A stretch of 40,093 nt of DNA, taken from positions 1 through 40,093 of the forward strand of contig BJGN01000010.1 of NCBI GenBank assembly GCA_014190515.1. The letters run 5' to 3'. Shown piece after piece: positions 16,554 through 24,269 of this stretch. Source of the DNA: Bacteroidota bacterium (GTDB lineage: Bacteria > Bacteroidota > Bacteroidia > Chitinophagales > Saprospiraceae). Position numbers and translations under genes: made by a program. Within the stretch, counting starts at the first letter, position 1, and each line of letters opens with the position of its first letter. Below the pieces are notes generated by a model. The model did no database searches, had not been told where the DNA came from, and worked only from the letters and a program-made list of their open reading frames with translations.

Positions 16554-17312
16554 TTGATAGTTCAGACAGACGCAGATTTATTGGGTATGCAGGCAGCCAG
16601 TGATGCTGTGGCCCTAACCCTAAAATCAATGATTGGTTATGCCAAACCGGGCATGAATACCTTCGAATTAGATGAATATGGTGCATCCTTACTAAAAAGT
16701 TATGGTGCCACCTCTGCACCCATAAAAGATTATAAATTTCCTGGTTATACCTGTATTTCCCTAAATAAAGAGGCAGCTCACGGAATTCCCTCCAAATCTA
16801 AAATTTTAAAAGAAGGTGACTTAATAAATATAGATGTTTCAGCTGAACTTAACGGTTACTATGGAGATAATGGATTTTCATTTATCCTTGGAAATGATTT
16901 GTCCGGTTTACAACCCTTAGTCTCCGCCTCCAAAGAAATTTTGCTATCCGCTATAAAAGAGATTAAAGCCGGAGTAAGAATAGCTGTCATTGGGAGATTT
17001 ATACAGCAAAAAGCGGCCGAAAGAGGTTTTAAAGTGATTAAAAATTTAGTGGGACATGGCATTGGCAGAAAACTACACGAAGATCCAGACGAGATTCCCT
17101 GTTTTTACGACCCATATAATAAAGCTGTTTTTAAAAAAAATAGCGTCATAGCTTTAGAAACCTTTATATCCACTAAGGCGTCTTTTGTTAAAGAAGATAC
17201 CGACGGTTGGACCATGATTACAAGGGATGGAAGTTACGTTGCTCAACATGAACATACCCTTATTGTTACTAATGAAGAGCCTACTATTCTAACCTGGCAA
17301 AATGGAATCTGA
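16554..17312 (+). CDS. map: Type I methionyl aminopeptidase
   Basis: This 252-residue enzyme removes the initiator methionine from nascent proteins. The metal site is recognisable: AAHGIPS (histidine), NIDVSAELNGYYGDNGFSF (both aspartates), VGHGIGRKLHEDP (histidine), ALETFIS (glutamate) and AQHEHTLIV (last glutamate). The usual IEP(M) around the fourth ligand is replaced by LETF. The start is a TTG at 16554; a -7-like TAACTTTC lies at 16527-16534. The gene is divergent from the moaD-like gene and overlaps the next gene by 11 bases. Confidence 0.93.
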   Translation: MIVQTDADLLGMQAASDAVALTLKSMIGYAKPGMNTFELDEYGASLLKSYGATSAPIKDYKFPGYTCISLNKEAAHGIPSKSKILKEGDLINIDVSAELNGYYGDNGFSFILGNDLSGLQPLVSASKEILLSAIKEIKAGVRIAVIGRFIQQKAAERGFKVIKNLVGHGIGRKLHEDPDEIPCFYDPYNKAVFKKNSVIALETFISTKASFVKEDTDGWTMITRDGSYVAQHEHTLIVTNEEPTILTWQNGI

Positions 17313-18357
17313 TATGCATTATATCGACTTTACAACCATTGTAAACCATGCCTGGGCCGCTTATGACGGTAGCAGACCCATAAAGTCCATTTCTGACATA
17401 AGTGCACGGGTGTCAACAAATCATGTTTATAAAATTATTTTTCCCGAAGGAGATTTTGTTATAGCCAAGCTTTCTTATTTCGGTAAATATGACCATTTTA
17501 TTGAGGATCACTCCATAATAAATGTCCTGGCCAATAATTTAAATACCCCTTTTAATCACTTTTTAGCCCGTTCCTTAATTAAGGGAAATCAGCTATTTGT
17601 GCATAGGTATAAAGATTCTTTGATTGATGCCTGGGTTGTTTTTTATAATCCTGTTACCATTGATCAGAAATTACCCGCACGTTTAAATCACACACAAATT
17701 GAACGCCTGGGAGAAGAATTTGCGGCATTTCATAAAGCTTGTTCCAGGGTTTCGAATACATTACCCCCCTCCTCAAAAACACTTAAATCAGATCTTTACC
17801 ATTTGCTGGACATCTTATCAACTGATTTTGGTCAATTTGAACACAGATTATATGCTTCCGTCATTCAAGAACAATGTGAACGTTTTTTTACAAACAGCGA
17901 TTTATTAAGGATTGATAAATTACAGAAATTACCTGTTTTTGTGGACTGGAATATTGGAAATTTTTCTGTCACAAATCAAACCAGTCTATTTTCCCGATGG
18001 GATTATGATTGGTTTAGAATGGCTTCCCGAATTTTAGATTTTTATTTTCTTAGTCGCATTGTATCTGATGCTGGTGACAGAACCGTATTCAGCTACAATA
18101 TTTCTACGTTAATGGAAGACCGGTTTATGATATTTCTTAAAGCATACCATCGCGTTTATCCGCTTACTGAAACAGAGATCAGGTTTATACCAGAGGTATA
18201 TCGGTTTTTTATTCTTAACTATGTCATTAAAGATGGCCGATATTTCTTCCACGAAATATATGCCACCAAACTGCAGAAAGAGGCATACAGTACTTACTTT
18301 CCAAGTATTGAAAAAGAATTTAATGCCGATACATTACTTCGGGCACTAGCTCTATAA
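17302..18357 (+). CDS. Aminoglycoside phosphotransferase-like kinase, atypical catalytic loop
   Basis: This protein of 351 residues has the APH/choline-kinase fold. The ATP lysine is K56 in FVIAKLS. The catalytic loop reads FVDWNIGNF with D215 and N220 in place, but the usual histidine two before the aspartate is Phe. The metal motif is RWDYDWFRM (D234 or D236). ATG 17302 lies inside map; ATG 17314, just after the map stop, is an alternative. The next gene, nine bases on, encodes a HAD phosphatase-fold protein, suggesting joint action on a small phosphorylated metabolite. The substrate is unknown. Confidence 0.72.
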   Translation: MESDMHYIDFTTIVNHAWAAYDGSRPIKSISDISARVSTNHVYKIIFPEGDFVIAKLSYFGKYDHFIEDHSIINVLANNLNTPFNHFLARSLIKGNQLFVHRYKDSLIDAWVVFYNPVTIDQKLPARLNHTQIERLGEEFAAFHKACSRVSNTLPPSSKTLKSDLYHLLDILSTDFGQFEHRLYASVIQEQCERFFTNSDLLRIDKLQKLPVFVDWNIGNFSVTNQTSLFSRWDYDWFRMASRILDFYFLSRIVSDAGDRTVFSYNISTLMEDRFMIFLKAYHRVYPLTETEIRFIPEVYRFFILNYVIKDGRYFFHEIYATKLQKEAYSTYFPSIEKEFNADTLLRALAL

Positions 18358-18366
18358 TAAAAACCT

Positions 18367-19215
18367 ATGACTAAAATTTCTTCTTTTGAAAAGGTTATTC
18401 AACAATATGATGCTATATTTTTTGATGCCTTTGGTGTGTTAAAAAATTATAATGGCTTGATTGAAGGTGTAGCTGAGACTATTTATAAGTTGCATAATAA
18501 CCAAAAACAATTTTTTATTCTTACTAACGATTCTTCCCGAAGTCCTTTTGAATTAGCTAAAAGATACCAACAACAAGATATTGATTTAATTACCGAGGAA
18601 AATATGATTTCTTCCGGCATGCTCGCCCGAGAATACCTTCAATTAAAGATTAAAAAAGGTACCATTGCCTATTTAGGAACTAAAAATTCTGCTCATTATG
18701 TAGAAAATTTAGGCCTTCCAACTTTACCTATCAGCGAGGTACAGCCCGAAAACTTTTCTGACATTTCCGCTTTGGTGCTTTTAGATGAAGAAGGTTTTAA
18801 CTGGGAAAGTGATTTGAGTAAATCAATTAATTTACTCAGGCATAAGAATATTCCCGTCGTAGTGGCAAATACCGATAGGACTTATCCTGTTAATAACAAT
18901 CAAATTAACATTGCTATCGGTGGTATTGCCAACATGCTGGAAGATATTGTTGGCAAACGTTTCATACGCTTCGGAAAACCTGACGTTCCTTTATTTATCT
19001 ATGCTTACGAAAAATTATCTGCTATAAAAAGTATTCCAAAAGATAAAATACTCATGGTGGGAGATACGCTGCATACAGATATCTTAGGAGGCAATAAATT
19101 TGGCATTCATACTGCTCTGGTTCTATCTGGTAACACTCTTCCTGACCAATATCATTTTTTGATTAATTCCAGTGGAATCATACCCGATTATGTATGCCAT
19201 TCCGTAGCACTTTAA
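18367..19215 (+). CDS. HAD-superfamily subfamily IIA hydrolase
   Basis: This 282-residue protein resembles the NagD-like group. Motif I is FFD20AFGVL, motif II is FILTNDSSRSP, and motif IV is MVGDTLHTDILGGNKFGIHTALVLSG. The lid between them is of C2 type. The residue two after the nucleophile is Phe rather than Asp. An aromatic residue there is also known in the HAD-SF-IIA-hyp4 group (DxWGV), so it may be a family feature. The likely activity is a phosphatase on a small substrate, but the missing general acid makes this uncertain. It is paired with the upstream kinase-like gene. Its stop overlaps the stop of the convergent bcp gene (shared TTAA). Confidence 0.83.
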   Translation: MTKISSFEKVIQQYDAIFFDAFGVLKNYNGLIEGVAETIYKLHNNQKQFFILTNDSSRSPFELAKRYQQQDIDLITEENMISSGMLAREYLQLKIKKGTIAYLGTKNSAHYVENLGLPTLPISEVQPENFSDISALVLLDEEGFNWESDLSKSINLLRHKNIPVVVANTDRTYPVNNNQINIAIGGIANMLEDIVGKRFIRFGKPDVPLFIYAYEKLSAIKSIPKDKILMVGDTLHTDILGGNKFGIHTALVLSGNTLPDQYHFLINSSGIIPDYVCHSVAL

Positions 19216-19676
19216 CTTTTTAATAAAGCTATTATCTGCTCTGCGTGGGCTTTTGTATCGACTTTATCAATAATGTGGGTTAATTTGCCTTTCTCATTGA
19301 CGATGAAAGTACTTCTCAGTACACCAAAATACTTTTTACCATACATAGATTTCTCTCCCCAGGCACCTAAAGCACTTAATAACCTGGCTTCTGTATCAGC
19401 GATAAGCGGAAAAGGAAGCTGATATTTATCTTTAAATTTTAAATGTTTCTTTTCATTATCTGGGCTTACTCCATAAATAATATATCCCATGTCCTTTAAT
19501 GTGGCATAATGATCTCTTAAACTACAGTTTTCGGCAGTACAACCCGGCGTATCATCTTTCGGATAACAGAATAAAATATACTTTTTACCCAATAATAAGG
19601 TAGAACTTACTGCCGTACCTTGTTCATCTTTTTCTTCAAAGGAAGGAACGTCGTCCCCAATAGTCAAATGGCTCAT
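19212..19676 (-). CDS. bcp: Thioredoxin-dependent peroxiredoxin (Bcp/PrxQ type)
   Basis: This cytoplasmic peroxiredoxin of 154 residues reduces hydrogen and organic peroxides. It has the peroxidatic Cys46 and, five residues later, the resolving Cys51 in PKDDTPGC46TAENC51SLRD, the atypical two-cysteine layout of Bcp. YGVSPDN, PFPLIADTEARL and LRSTFIVNEKGKL complete the family pattern. The gene runs against the HAD gene and the two stop codons share four bases. The M23 peptidase gene lies 51 bases upstream on the same strand and may be co-transcribed. Confidence 0.95.
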   Translation of the reverse strand: MSHLTIGDDVPSFEEKDEQGTAVSSTLLLGKKYILFCYPKDDTPGCTAENCSLRDHYATLKDMGYIIYGVSPDNEKKHLKFKDKYQLPFPLIADTEARLLSALGAWGEKSMYGKKYFGVLRSTFIVNEKGKLTHIIDKVDTKAHAEQIIALLKS

Positions 19677-19727
19677 TTTTTATTATTTTTATTGAAAACA
19701 AGTTAGGTAAAACTTAGTTCATTAAAA

Positions 19728-21434
19728 TTATTTCCACACGGTGAATAACTTTGTATAATGATTTATGTTTTTCATTTTGTCCCAACTCGTTATTTTAATT
19801 TCATATTTACCCTTTTTAAGATCAACAGGTAAATGTCCGGAAATGATACCACTTTTACTGTCAGACCGCATTCTAATCCATTGTCCGTTCAAGGTAACTT
19901 TAAAAAAGGGATAATCCATCTGATCCGGCAAATCTACGTTATCTGAAAGATGAAATTGTAAGATTCCTTTTTTCCCCCTTCCTACTAATGATAAATCTTT
20001 TATGGTAGGAGGTATGGTATCTATCATTATTGAAAACTCTCCGAACTTATCGACTTGTCCCTCAAGAAAATTTTTTCGCCATTTACCCCCATAATTAATA
20101 TACTTTCCCTGTTGATTACAACCTGAAATAAATGCCTTTTCCCTTAAATAATCAGGTATAATTCCCGAACGAATAGACAAAAAAATGTCTTTATGCAAAG
20201 GTTCATTATCATTATGAACCGAGTGAATTCTTGAAAAAGTTTCCCTTCTCCTTTCATTTATTTCCCGATACATAAAAGGAATATTTTGATAAACAGCTCC
20301 TTTAGGAATATTCACTTCTATAAAATAGGTCTTTAACTGGTTATCAACATTTCTATACACATACTTATTATGAAAAGGGAGCGAGGGTAAATAACCTTTT
20401 ATGCCCCTAATGGCTATTCTTTTCCGACTATAATTCCCTGCATAATCCAAAGCTTCAACATCTATATTGGTTATTTTACCATATTTCACATTGAAATATC
20501 CATCATTCTGAAGATGTTTAAAAGATTTAAGATTATTTCCCGGAAGACGGTAACATCTATAAAAAATATCCTTTGATAACTTATTTTCTTTATAATCAAT
20601 CAAAGCATTGGCATATTTAGACTCCTCCAGATCTATCTTGCCAGCTAAAAAATGGAAATGAAGTTTTCCATCTACGTACATTTTCAACTGATAAACGCCA
20701 TTTCTATTATTGTTTCCCTCCATGCCATCAAAAACCTGTGCAGCTAAAGCAGATTTACCAACTAACAGATCCAATGTATCTACTTTAAAATATTCATTTT
20801 TATTAAGCTGAACAAATCTTTCACTTCTGGAAACCCTATTTTCGTCAACGTAAATCAATTTTAATGCGGTCCATTCCGGGGGAGAACAATCCTTTACATT
20901 TACACTAAAAAACAAAGGATTAACCTGTTTATTGTGTTTTAAATCTCGAATTTCATAATGAAGATGGGGTCCAAACGAGAAGCCAGTATTTCCAATTTCA
21001 CCTATTATATCTCCTTTTTTAACCAGAATTTCATCCTTCTTGAAATAAACTGAAAAATTTGACTTTTTATATTTTTTAGCTTCCTTATAATAATGTTCTT
21101 CAAATGGCGTGTTAAAGGCAGATAAGTGACCATAAATAGACATATATCCATTTTTATGTTTAATGTAAATAACATTGCCATAACCGGTTCCTTTTGACTC
21201 CAATTTGTAAAGAAATCCATCTTCTACTGCATAAACTGGTGTTCCTACAGTACCTTTAATATCTATGCCACCGTGAAAATGATCAGAACGTAATTCTGCG
21301 AATGTCCCTGAAAGAGAAATGGGTATTTTTACCGGTTGACCAAGTTTTGTTATTGAAAACAAGACCAAAATGCTTAAAGCGTAAAAATTAATTAGTAAAA
21401 TATTTCTCCCAGGAACCAATATAAGTTTCCTCAA
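19728..21434 (-). CDS. M23 family metallopeptidase (LytM-like), membrane anchored or secreted
   Basis: This protein of 568 residues has a hydrophobic N-terminal segment (LLINFYALSILVLFSI), a signal or anchor. The catalytic domain follows directly, with zinc ligands H54 and D58 in HFHGGID and H157/H159 in GPHLHYEI. All four LytM-type residues are present, so the enzyme should be active on peptidoglycan cross-bridges. A long beta-rich C-terminal region (about 170-568) of unknown function follows; this architecture is common in Bacteroidota. The best start is a TTG at 21434, which overlaps the end of aat by 47 bases. No ATG is available near the signal segment. Confidence 0.9.
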   Translation of the reverse strand: MRKLILVPGRNILLINFYALSILVLFSITKLGQPVKIPISLSGTFAELRSDHFHGGIDIKGTVGTPVYAVEDGFLYKLESKGTGYGNVIYIKHKNGYMSIYGHLSAFNTPFEEHYYKEAKKYKKSNFSVYFKKDEILVKKGDIIGEIGNTGFSFGPHLHYEIRDLKHNKQVNPLFFSVNVKDCSPPEWTALKLIYVDENRVSRSERFVQLNKNEYFKVDTLDLLVGKSALAAQVFDGMEGNNNRNGVYQLKMYVDGKLHFHFLAGKIDLEESKYANALIDYKENKLSKDIFYRCYRLPGNNLKSFKHLQNDGYFNVKYGKITNIDVEALDYAGNYSRKRIAIRGIKGYLPSLPFHNKYVYRNVDNQLKTYFIEVNIPKGAVYQNIPFMYREINERRRETFSRIHSVHNDNEPLHKDIFLSIRSGIIPDYLREKAFISGCNQQGKYINYGGKWRKNFLEGQVDKFGEFSIMIDTIPPTIKDLSLVGRGKKGILQFHLSDNVDLPDQMDYPFFKVTLNGQWIRMRSDSKSGIISGHLPVDLKKGKYEIKITSWDKMKNINHYTKLFTVWK

Positions 21435-22074
21435 TTTTATTATGTTTTAGAATATCAATAAAGTCCTTTCTTTTTATGGCAGTAGCTCCCAAACTTTCTA
21501 AATGCTTAGTCTCCTGTTGACAATCAATAAGTACAAAATCCTTTTTTATTAATTGTTTTACCAAGGAAATAAATCCAAATTTTGAAGCATTGGAAACCTT
21601 AGCAAACATAGACTCACCAAAAAATACCTTTCCCAAAGCAATACCATATAGGCCACCAACCAATTCATTGTCCAACCAGACTTCAACAGAATGTGCATAA
21701 CCCATTTTATGCAATTGAATATAAGCTGCCAACATTTTAGAGGTAATCCAGGTACCCAGCTGATCATCTCTATCTATTTTTTGACAATTTTTAATAACGT
21801 CTTCAAAATTTTGATCCCAGGTAACCTTGAATTTATTTTGATTAAAATAAGGTCGCATGCTTTTTGAAACGATTAAACTTTCAGGAAGAAGGACAAACCT
21901 TGGATCTGGTGACCACCATAAAATAGGACTATTGTCAGAAGAATACCAAGGAAAAATTCCTTTACTATATGCCAATATAAGGCGTTCCACTGATAAATCC
22001 CCGCCTACAGCAACAATACCCTCTTCTGTACTTTCTTCCACATTAGGAAACCATAAATCTGTTTTTAACATCAT
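21388..22074 (-). CDS. aat: Leucyl/phenylalanyl-tRNA--protein transferase
   Basis: This enzyme of 228 residues transfers Leu or Phe from tRNA to proteins with N-terminal Arg or Lys, marking them for ClpS-ClpAP degradation. It shows the family signature YSKGIFPWYSSDNSPILWWSPDPRFVL (residues about 34-60), SMRPYFNQNKF, TWI, GYAHSVEVW, LVGGLYGIALGKVFFGESMF and DCQQETKHLESLGA. The start is at 22074, with an in-frame ATG at 22071. It lies at the left edge of the AT-rich spacer containing DnaA-box-like elements and is transcribed away from it. Confidence 0.95.
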   Translation of the reverse strand: MMLKTDLWFPNVEESTEEGIVAVGGDLSVERLILAYSKGIFPWYSSDNSPILWWSPDPRFVLLPESLIVSKSMRPYFNQNKFKVTWDQNFEDVIKNCQKIDRDDQLGTWITSKMLAAYIQLHKMGYAHSVEVWLDNELVGGLYGIALGKVFFGESMFAKVSNASKFGFISLVKQLIKKDFVLIDCQQETKHLESLGATAIKRKDFIDILKHNKIEETYIGSWEKYFTN

Positions 22075-22087
22075 TTTTATTTAATTT

Positions 22088-22113
22088 CGTTTTCCACATT
22101 GTTATTAACATTT
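22088..22113 (+). repeat. Long direct repeat, copy 1 (contains DnaA-box-like element)
   Basis: This 26-base unit begins CGTTTTCCACA and ends TTAACATTT. It matches copy 2 at 22683-22708 at 24 of 26 bases. It lies 14 bases upstream of the aat start codon. Confidence 0.7.
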
Positions 22114-22572
22114 TTAAAAAATTTAAAGAACGTTAAACATCTATATTATTCAACCTTTGAAAAGAAATTGAAAGAGAAAAGACTATTTTTTATATCAATA
22201 TATCACATTTTATAAATTTAGATATAAACATTTTGCTGCAAGCTCAAAATTTATTAACATAATTACCAACAAGAATTTTTTTTTTAAAACATTTTATTCA
22301 TTAAAATATTAAATAAAATATAATTTATAAAAAATTGATTATCATAATTTTATAATAAAAAATTTAAAATAATAATTTTATATATTCTGTAATTCACTAA
22401 AAATAAAACACTTAGCATTTATAAACAAACCGAAATTACCTCAAATAGTTAAAACAATTAATTAAAAATATCCGGTTCTTAATAAGAAAATTTACAACCT
22501 GTGTTTAACCTATCAAAAAGATAATATAATATAATTTTAACGCATTAAAAATGCTAACAAAATTTTAAAAAA

Positions 22573-22594
22573 TGTGGAAAATATGTGGAAAACG
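22573..22594 (-). repeat. Two inverted TTTTCCACA elements one helical turn apart
   Basis: TGTGGAAAA occurs at 22573-22581 and again at 22584-22592; the second continues to TGTGGAAAACG (22594). This is the reverse complement of the 11-base start of the direct repeats at 22088 and 22683. The 11-base phasing suits cooperative DnaA binding. Confidence 0.6.
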
Positions 22595-22682
22595 ATAATT
22601 AGTTGTTTGCAACGCTAATATCCAATAGAATCGTAAATTACTTTAATAAAAATTTAAAAAAAAGACAACTATTTTAAAAAAT

Positions 22683-22708
22683 CGTTTTCCACAATGTTTT
22701 TAACATTT
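22683..22708 (+). repeat. Long direct repeat, copy 2 (contains DnaA-box-like element)
   Basis: This copy matches the one at 22088-22113 with two differences. It lies just beyond the 3' end of the minus-strand ctaA gene. The two copies bracket the AT-rich spacer, about 595 bases apart. Confidence 0.7.
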
Positions 22709-22713
22709 AAACT

Positions 22714-23784
22714 TTATAACTTCTTTTTTTTAGCATAAAATAACATTATCAACATAGTAGTTAGTAACAATAAAGCTACAGCCTGATGTGCTACACCAAG
22801 GTTAACTGGTATTTGATAAATACTATTTTTCAGGGTAAAAATACCTAGTAAAACCTGAATTATTAATAAACTCGCCAACACTACTAACCATCGCTTGTAG
22901 GAGCCGCTGTCCACCCTTTTCCAATAGAAATATATAAAAGATATAATACTGAAAGTCAATATATAAGCTAAGTTTCTATGTAAAAATTGTATCCACGCAC
23001 TGAAGTATGGATTCTTATCATAATGTATAAAATTATCTATATTAAAAGAGCCCTTTTCAACCATTACATCTGGTATATACTGCCCATTCATATCGGGCCA
23101 GGTAGGATAAAACAAGGCCGCTTTTGAGCCAGAAACAATACCCCCTAAAATGATTTGAAAAGCCAAAATAAAGAGTAAAAATTTTGTAAACAACCTAATA
23201 TTTAGAATGTTGGTAATATGTGGAAAACGTTTAAAAGTCAATAAAAACGTCCATAGTAAATAGGAAAAAAGAATCAAAGCTAAGGAAAGGTGTAAAGTCA
23301 ATTTGTAGGCATTTACCCAGGGACGCTCAACAAGTCCGCTCGCCACCATGATCCAGCCAAAGGATGCAACCGTCGCCGAAAGAAGAACAACAATACCTAA
23401 CCTCTTTAAAAGAAAAGAATCTATCCATCCCTTTCTTAAAAAATAGAGAAAAGGTAAAATGAAAACTAAACCCATGGTTCTCGCCCATAATCTGTGAAAA
23501 TACTCCCAGAAATAAATGAACTTGAAATCTTTCAATTCCATTCCCTCATTTATTTTTTTGTATTGTGGTGTTTCCTTATATTCATCAAACGCTACTTCCC
23601 AGGTAGCCTCGTCCATTGGGGGTAAAGTGCCGGTAACTATTTCCCATTTGGTGATAGAAAGTCCCGACCCGGTTAATCTGGTTATGCCTCCAATAACCAC
23701 TTGAAAAAAAATCATTATTAATCCTAAGCCAAGCCATAAGGTTATAATCTTAGGATAATTTCCAACCGAACTCTTTCTGATCAT
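22714..23784 (-). CDS. ctaA: Heme A synthase (COX15/CtaA family)
   Basis: This integral membrane enzyme of about 356 residues oxidises the C8 methyl group of heme O to make heme A for aa3-type cytochrome oxidases. Motifs are GGITRLTGSGLSITKWE after the first helix, WEYFHRLWAR with the conserved histidine, ASGLVERPWVNAYKLTLHLSLAL, the second-half GGIVSGSKAALFYPTWPDMNG, FLHRNLAY and GVAHQAVALLLL; about eight membrane helices are evident. The open frame reaches 23820, but a promoter -7 box (TACTTTTG) lies inside that extension, so the ATG at 23784 (MIRKSSVGN) is chosen. No oxidase genes are nearby. Confidence 0.94.
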   Translation of the reverse strand: MIRKSSVGNYPKIITLWLGLGLIMIFFQVVIGGITRLTGSGLSITKWEIVTGTLPPMDEATWEVAFDEYKETPQYKKINEGMELKDFKFIYFWEYFHRLWARTMGLVFILPFLYFLRKGWIDSFLLKRLGIVVLLSATVASFGWIMVASGLVERPWVNAYKLTLHLSLALILFSYLLWTFLLTFKRFPHITNILNIRLFTKFLLFILAFQIILGGIVSGSKAALFYPTWPDMNGQYIPDVMVEKGSFNIDNFIHYDKNPYFSAWIQFLHRNLAYILTFSIISFIYFYWKRVDSGSYKRWLVVLASLLIIQVLLGIFTLKNSIYQIPVNLGVAHQAVALLLLTTMLIMLFYAKKKKL

Positions 23785-23796
23785 ATTTTTTTTCTG

Positions 23797-23827
23797 CAAA
23801 AGTACATTCTTTTTGAGCATTTGTAAA
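23797..23827 (-). promoter_or_regulatory. Promoter of ctaA (TTTA-N19-TACTTTTG)
   Basis: On the minus strand TACTTTTG (23804 down to 23797) is an exact TAnnTTTG match, 12 bases upstream of the ATG at 23784. A TTTA in the -33 position (23827 to 23824) is 19 bases further upstream. The predicted transcript would have a very short leader. Confidence 0.5.
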
Positions 23828-24269
23828 TGAAGGGATTCATTGATAATTATTGTTAATTTTTTTTATTTAAAAAAGAATCATACTCATTATAAGCCATGTT
23901 GGTATGTTAGTTATAACAGTGTTATATAAATATTTTTTTTTACATTCAAACGTTTTGCACCGTTCTATACAGTTGTTTCTATATACTCTTATTGATTTTT
24001 GTTTATTTATTAACATGACTGTATATAAACGTTGTTTATTTATTTTTACTTTTAATCGCTGTTAAGGTATCTGTCTTTTATGTTGGGCAGTTAAGTAATT
24101 TGGTGGATATATTGTGGAGAGATTCGTTAACTTTTGTTATTTGAAGGAGCTGTGTTTATAAGCCACATTTTCTCCCCAGTACTTTAGTGTTTTTTGTGGA
24201 GAAATAAAGAATAACTATCATTGTTAATCATTTTTTTATATATGTTATTAATTATAATGTTTGTAAATT
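23821..24269. other. T-rich divergent intergenic region
   Basis: No gene is seen in these 449 bases between the divergent ctaA and SRAP genes. The plus strand is strongly T-rich. Structures seen are the inverted repeat TATAAC/GTTATA (23912-23917, 23921-23926), distant arms TATACAG (23966-23972) and CTGTATA (24019-24025), the direct repeat GTTTATTTATT (24001-24011, 24034-24044), and TTGTGGAGA twice (24112-24120, 24194-24202). It should contain both promoters and may be part of a replication origin together with the spacer left of ctaA. Confidence 0.5.

Larger units (their letters stand above)
22075..22713. other. Extremely AT-rich spacer with DnaA-box-like elements (candidate replication origin)
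   Basis: These 639 bases hold no credible gene. The sequence is almost entirely A and T, with long stretches such as 22261-22400 nearly lacking G and C. TTTTCCACA, one base from the classical DnaA box TTATCCACA, occurs at 22090-22098 and 22685-22693. Its reverse complement occurs at 22573-22581 and 22584-22592, the last two being 11 bases (one helical turn) apart. aat leaves to the left; ctaA, also minus-strand, ends at the right edge. The plus-strand G/C balance changes somewhere across 22-24 kb. This is what an origin with an AT-rich unwinding region would look like. No dnaA gene is present, which is not unusual in this phylum. Confidence 0.5.

Noticed and set aside
22075-22713. A small mobile element (MITE) bounded by the 26-base repeats
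   Set aside because: The bounding repeats are direct rather than inverted, no target duplication is evident, and the shared core is DnaA-box-like; kept only as an alternative to the origin hypothesis.
22075-24269. A structured RNA gene or tRNA in the long intergenic regions
   Set aside because: No cloverleaf, T-loop (GTTCRA) or GC-rich stems are visible; the DNA is too AT-rich for a stable RNA of a known class.
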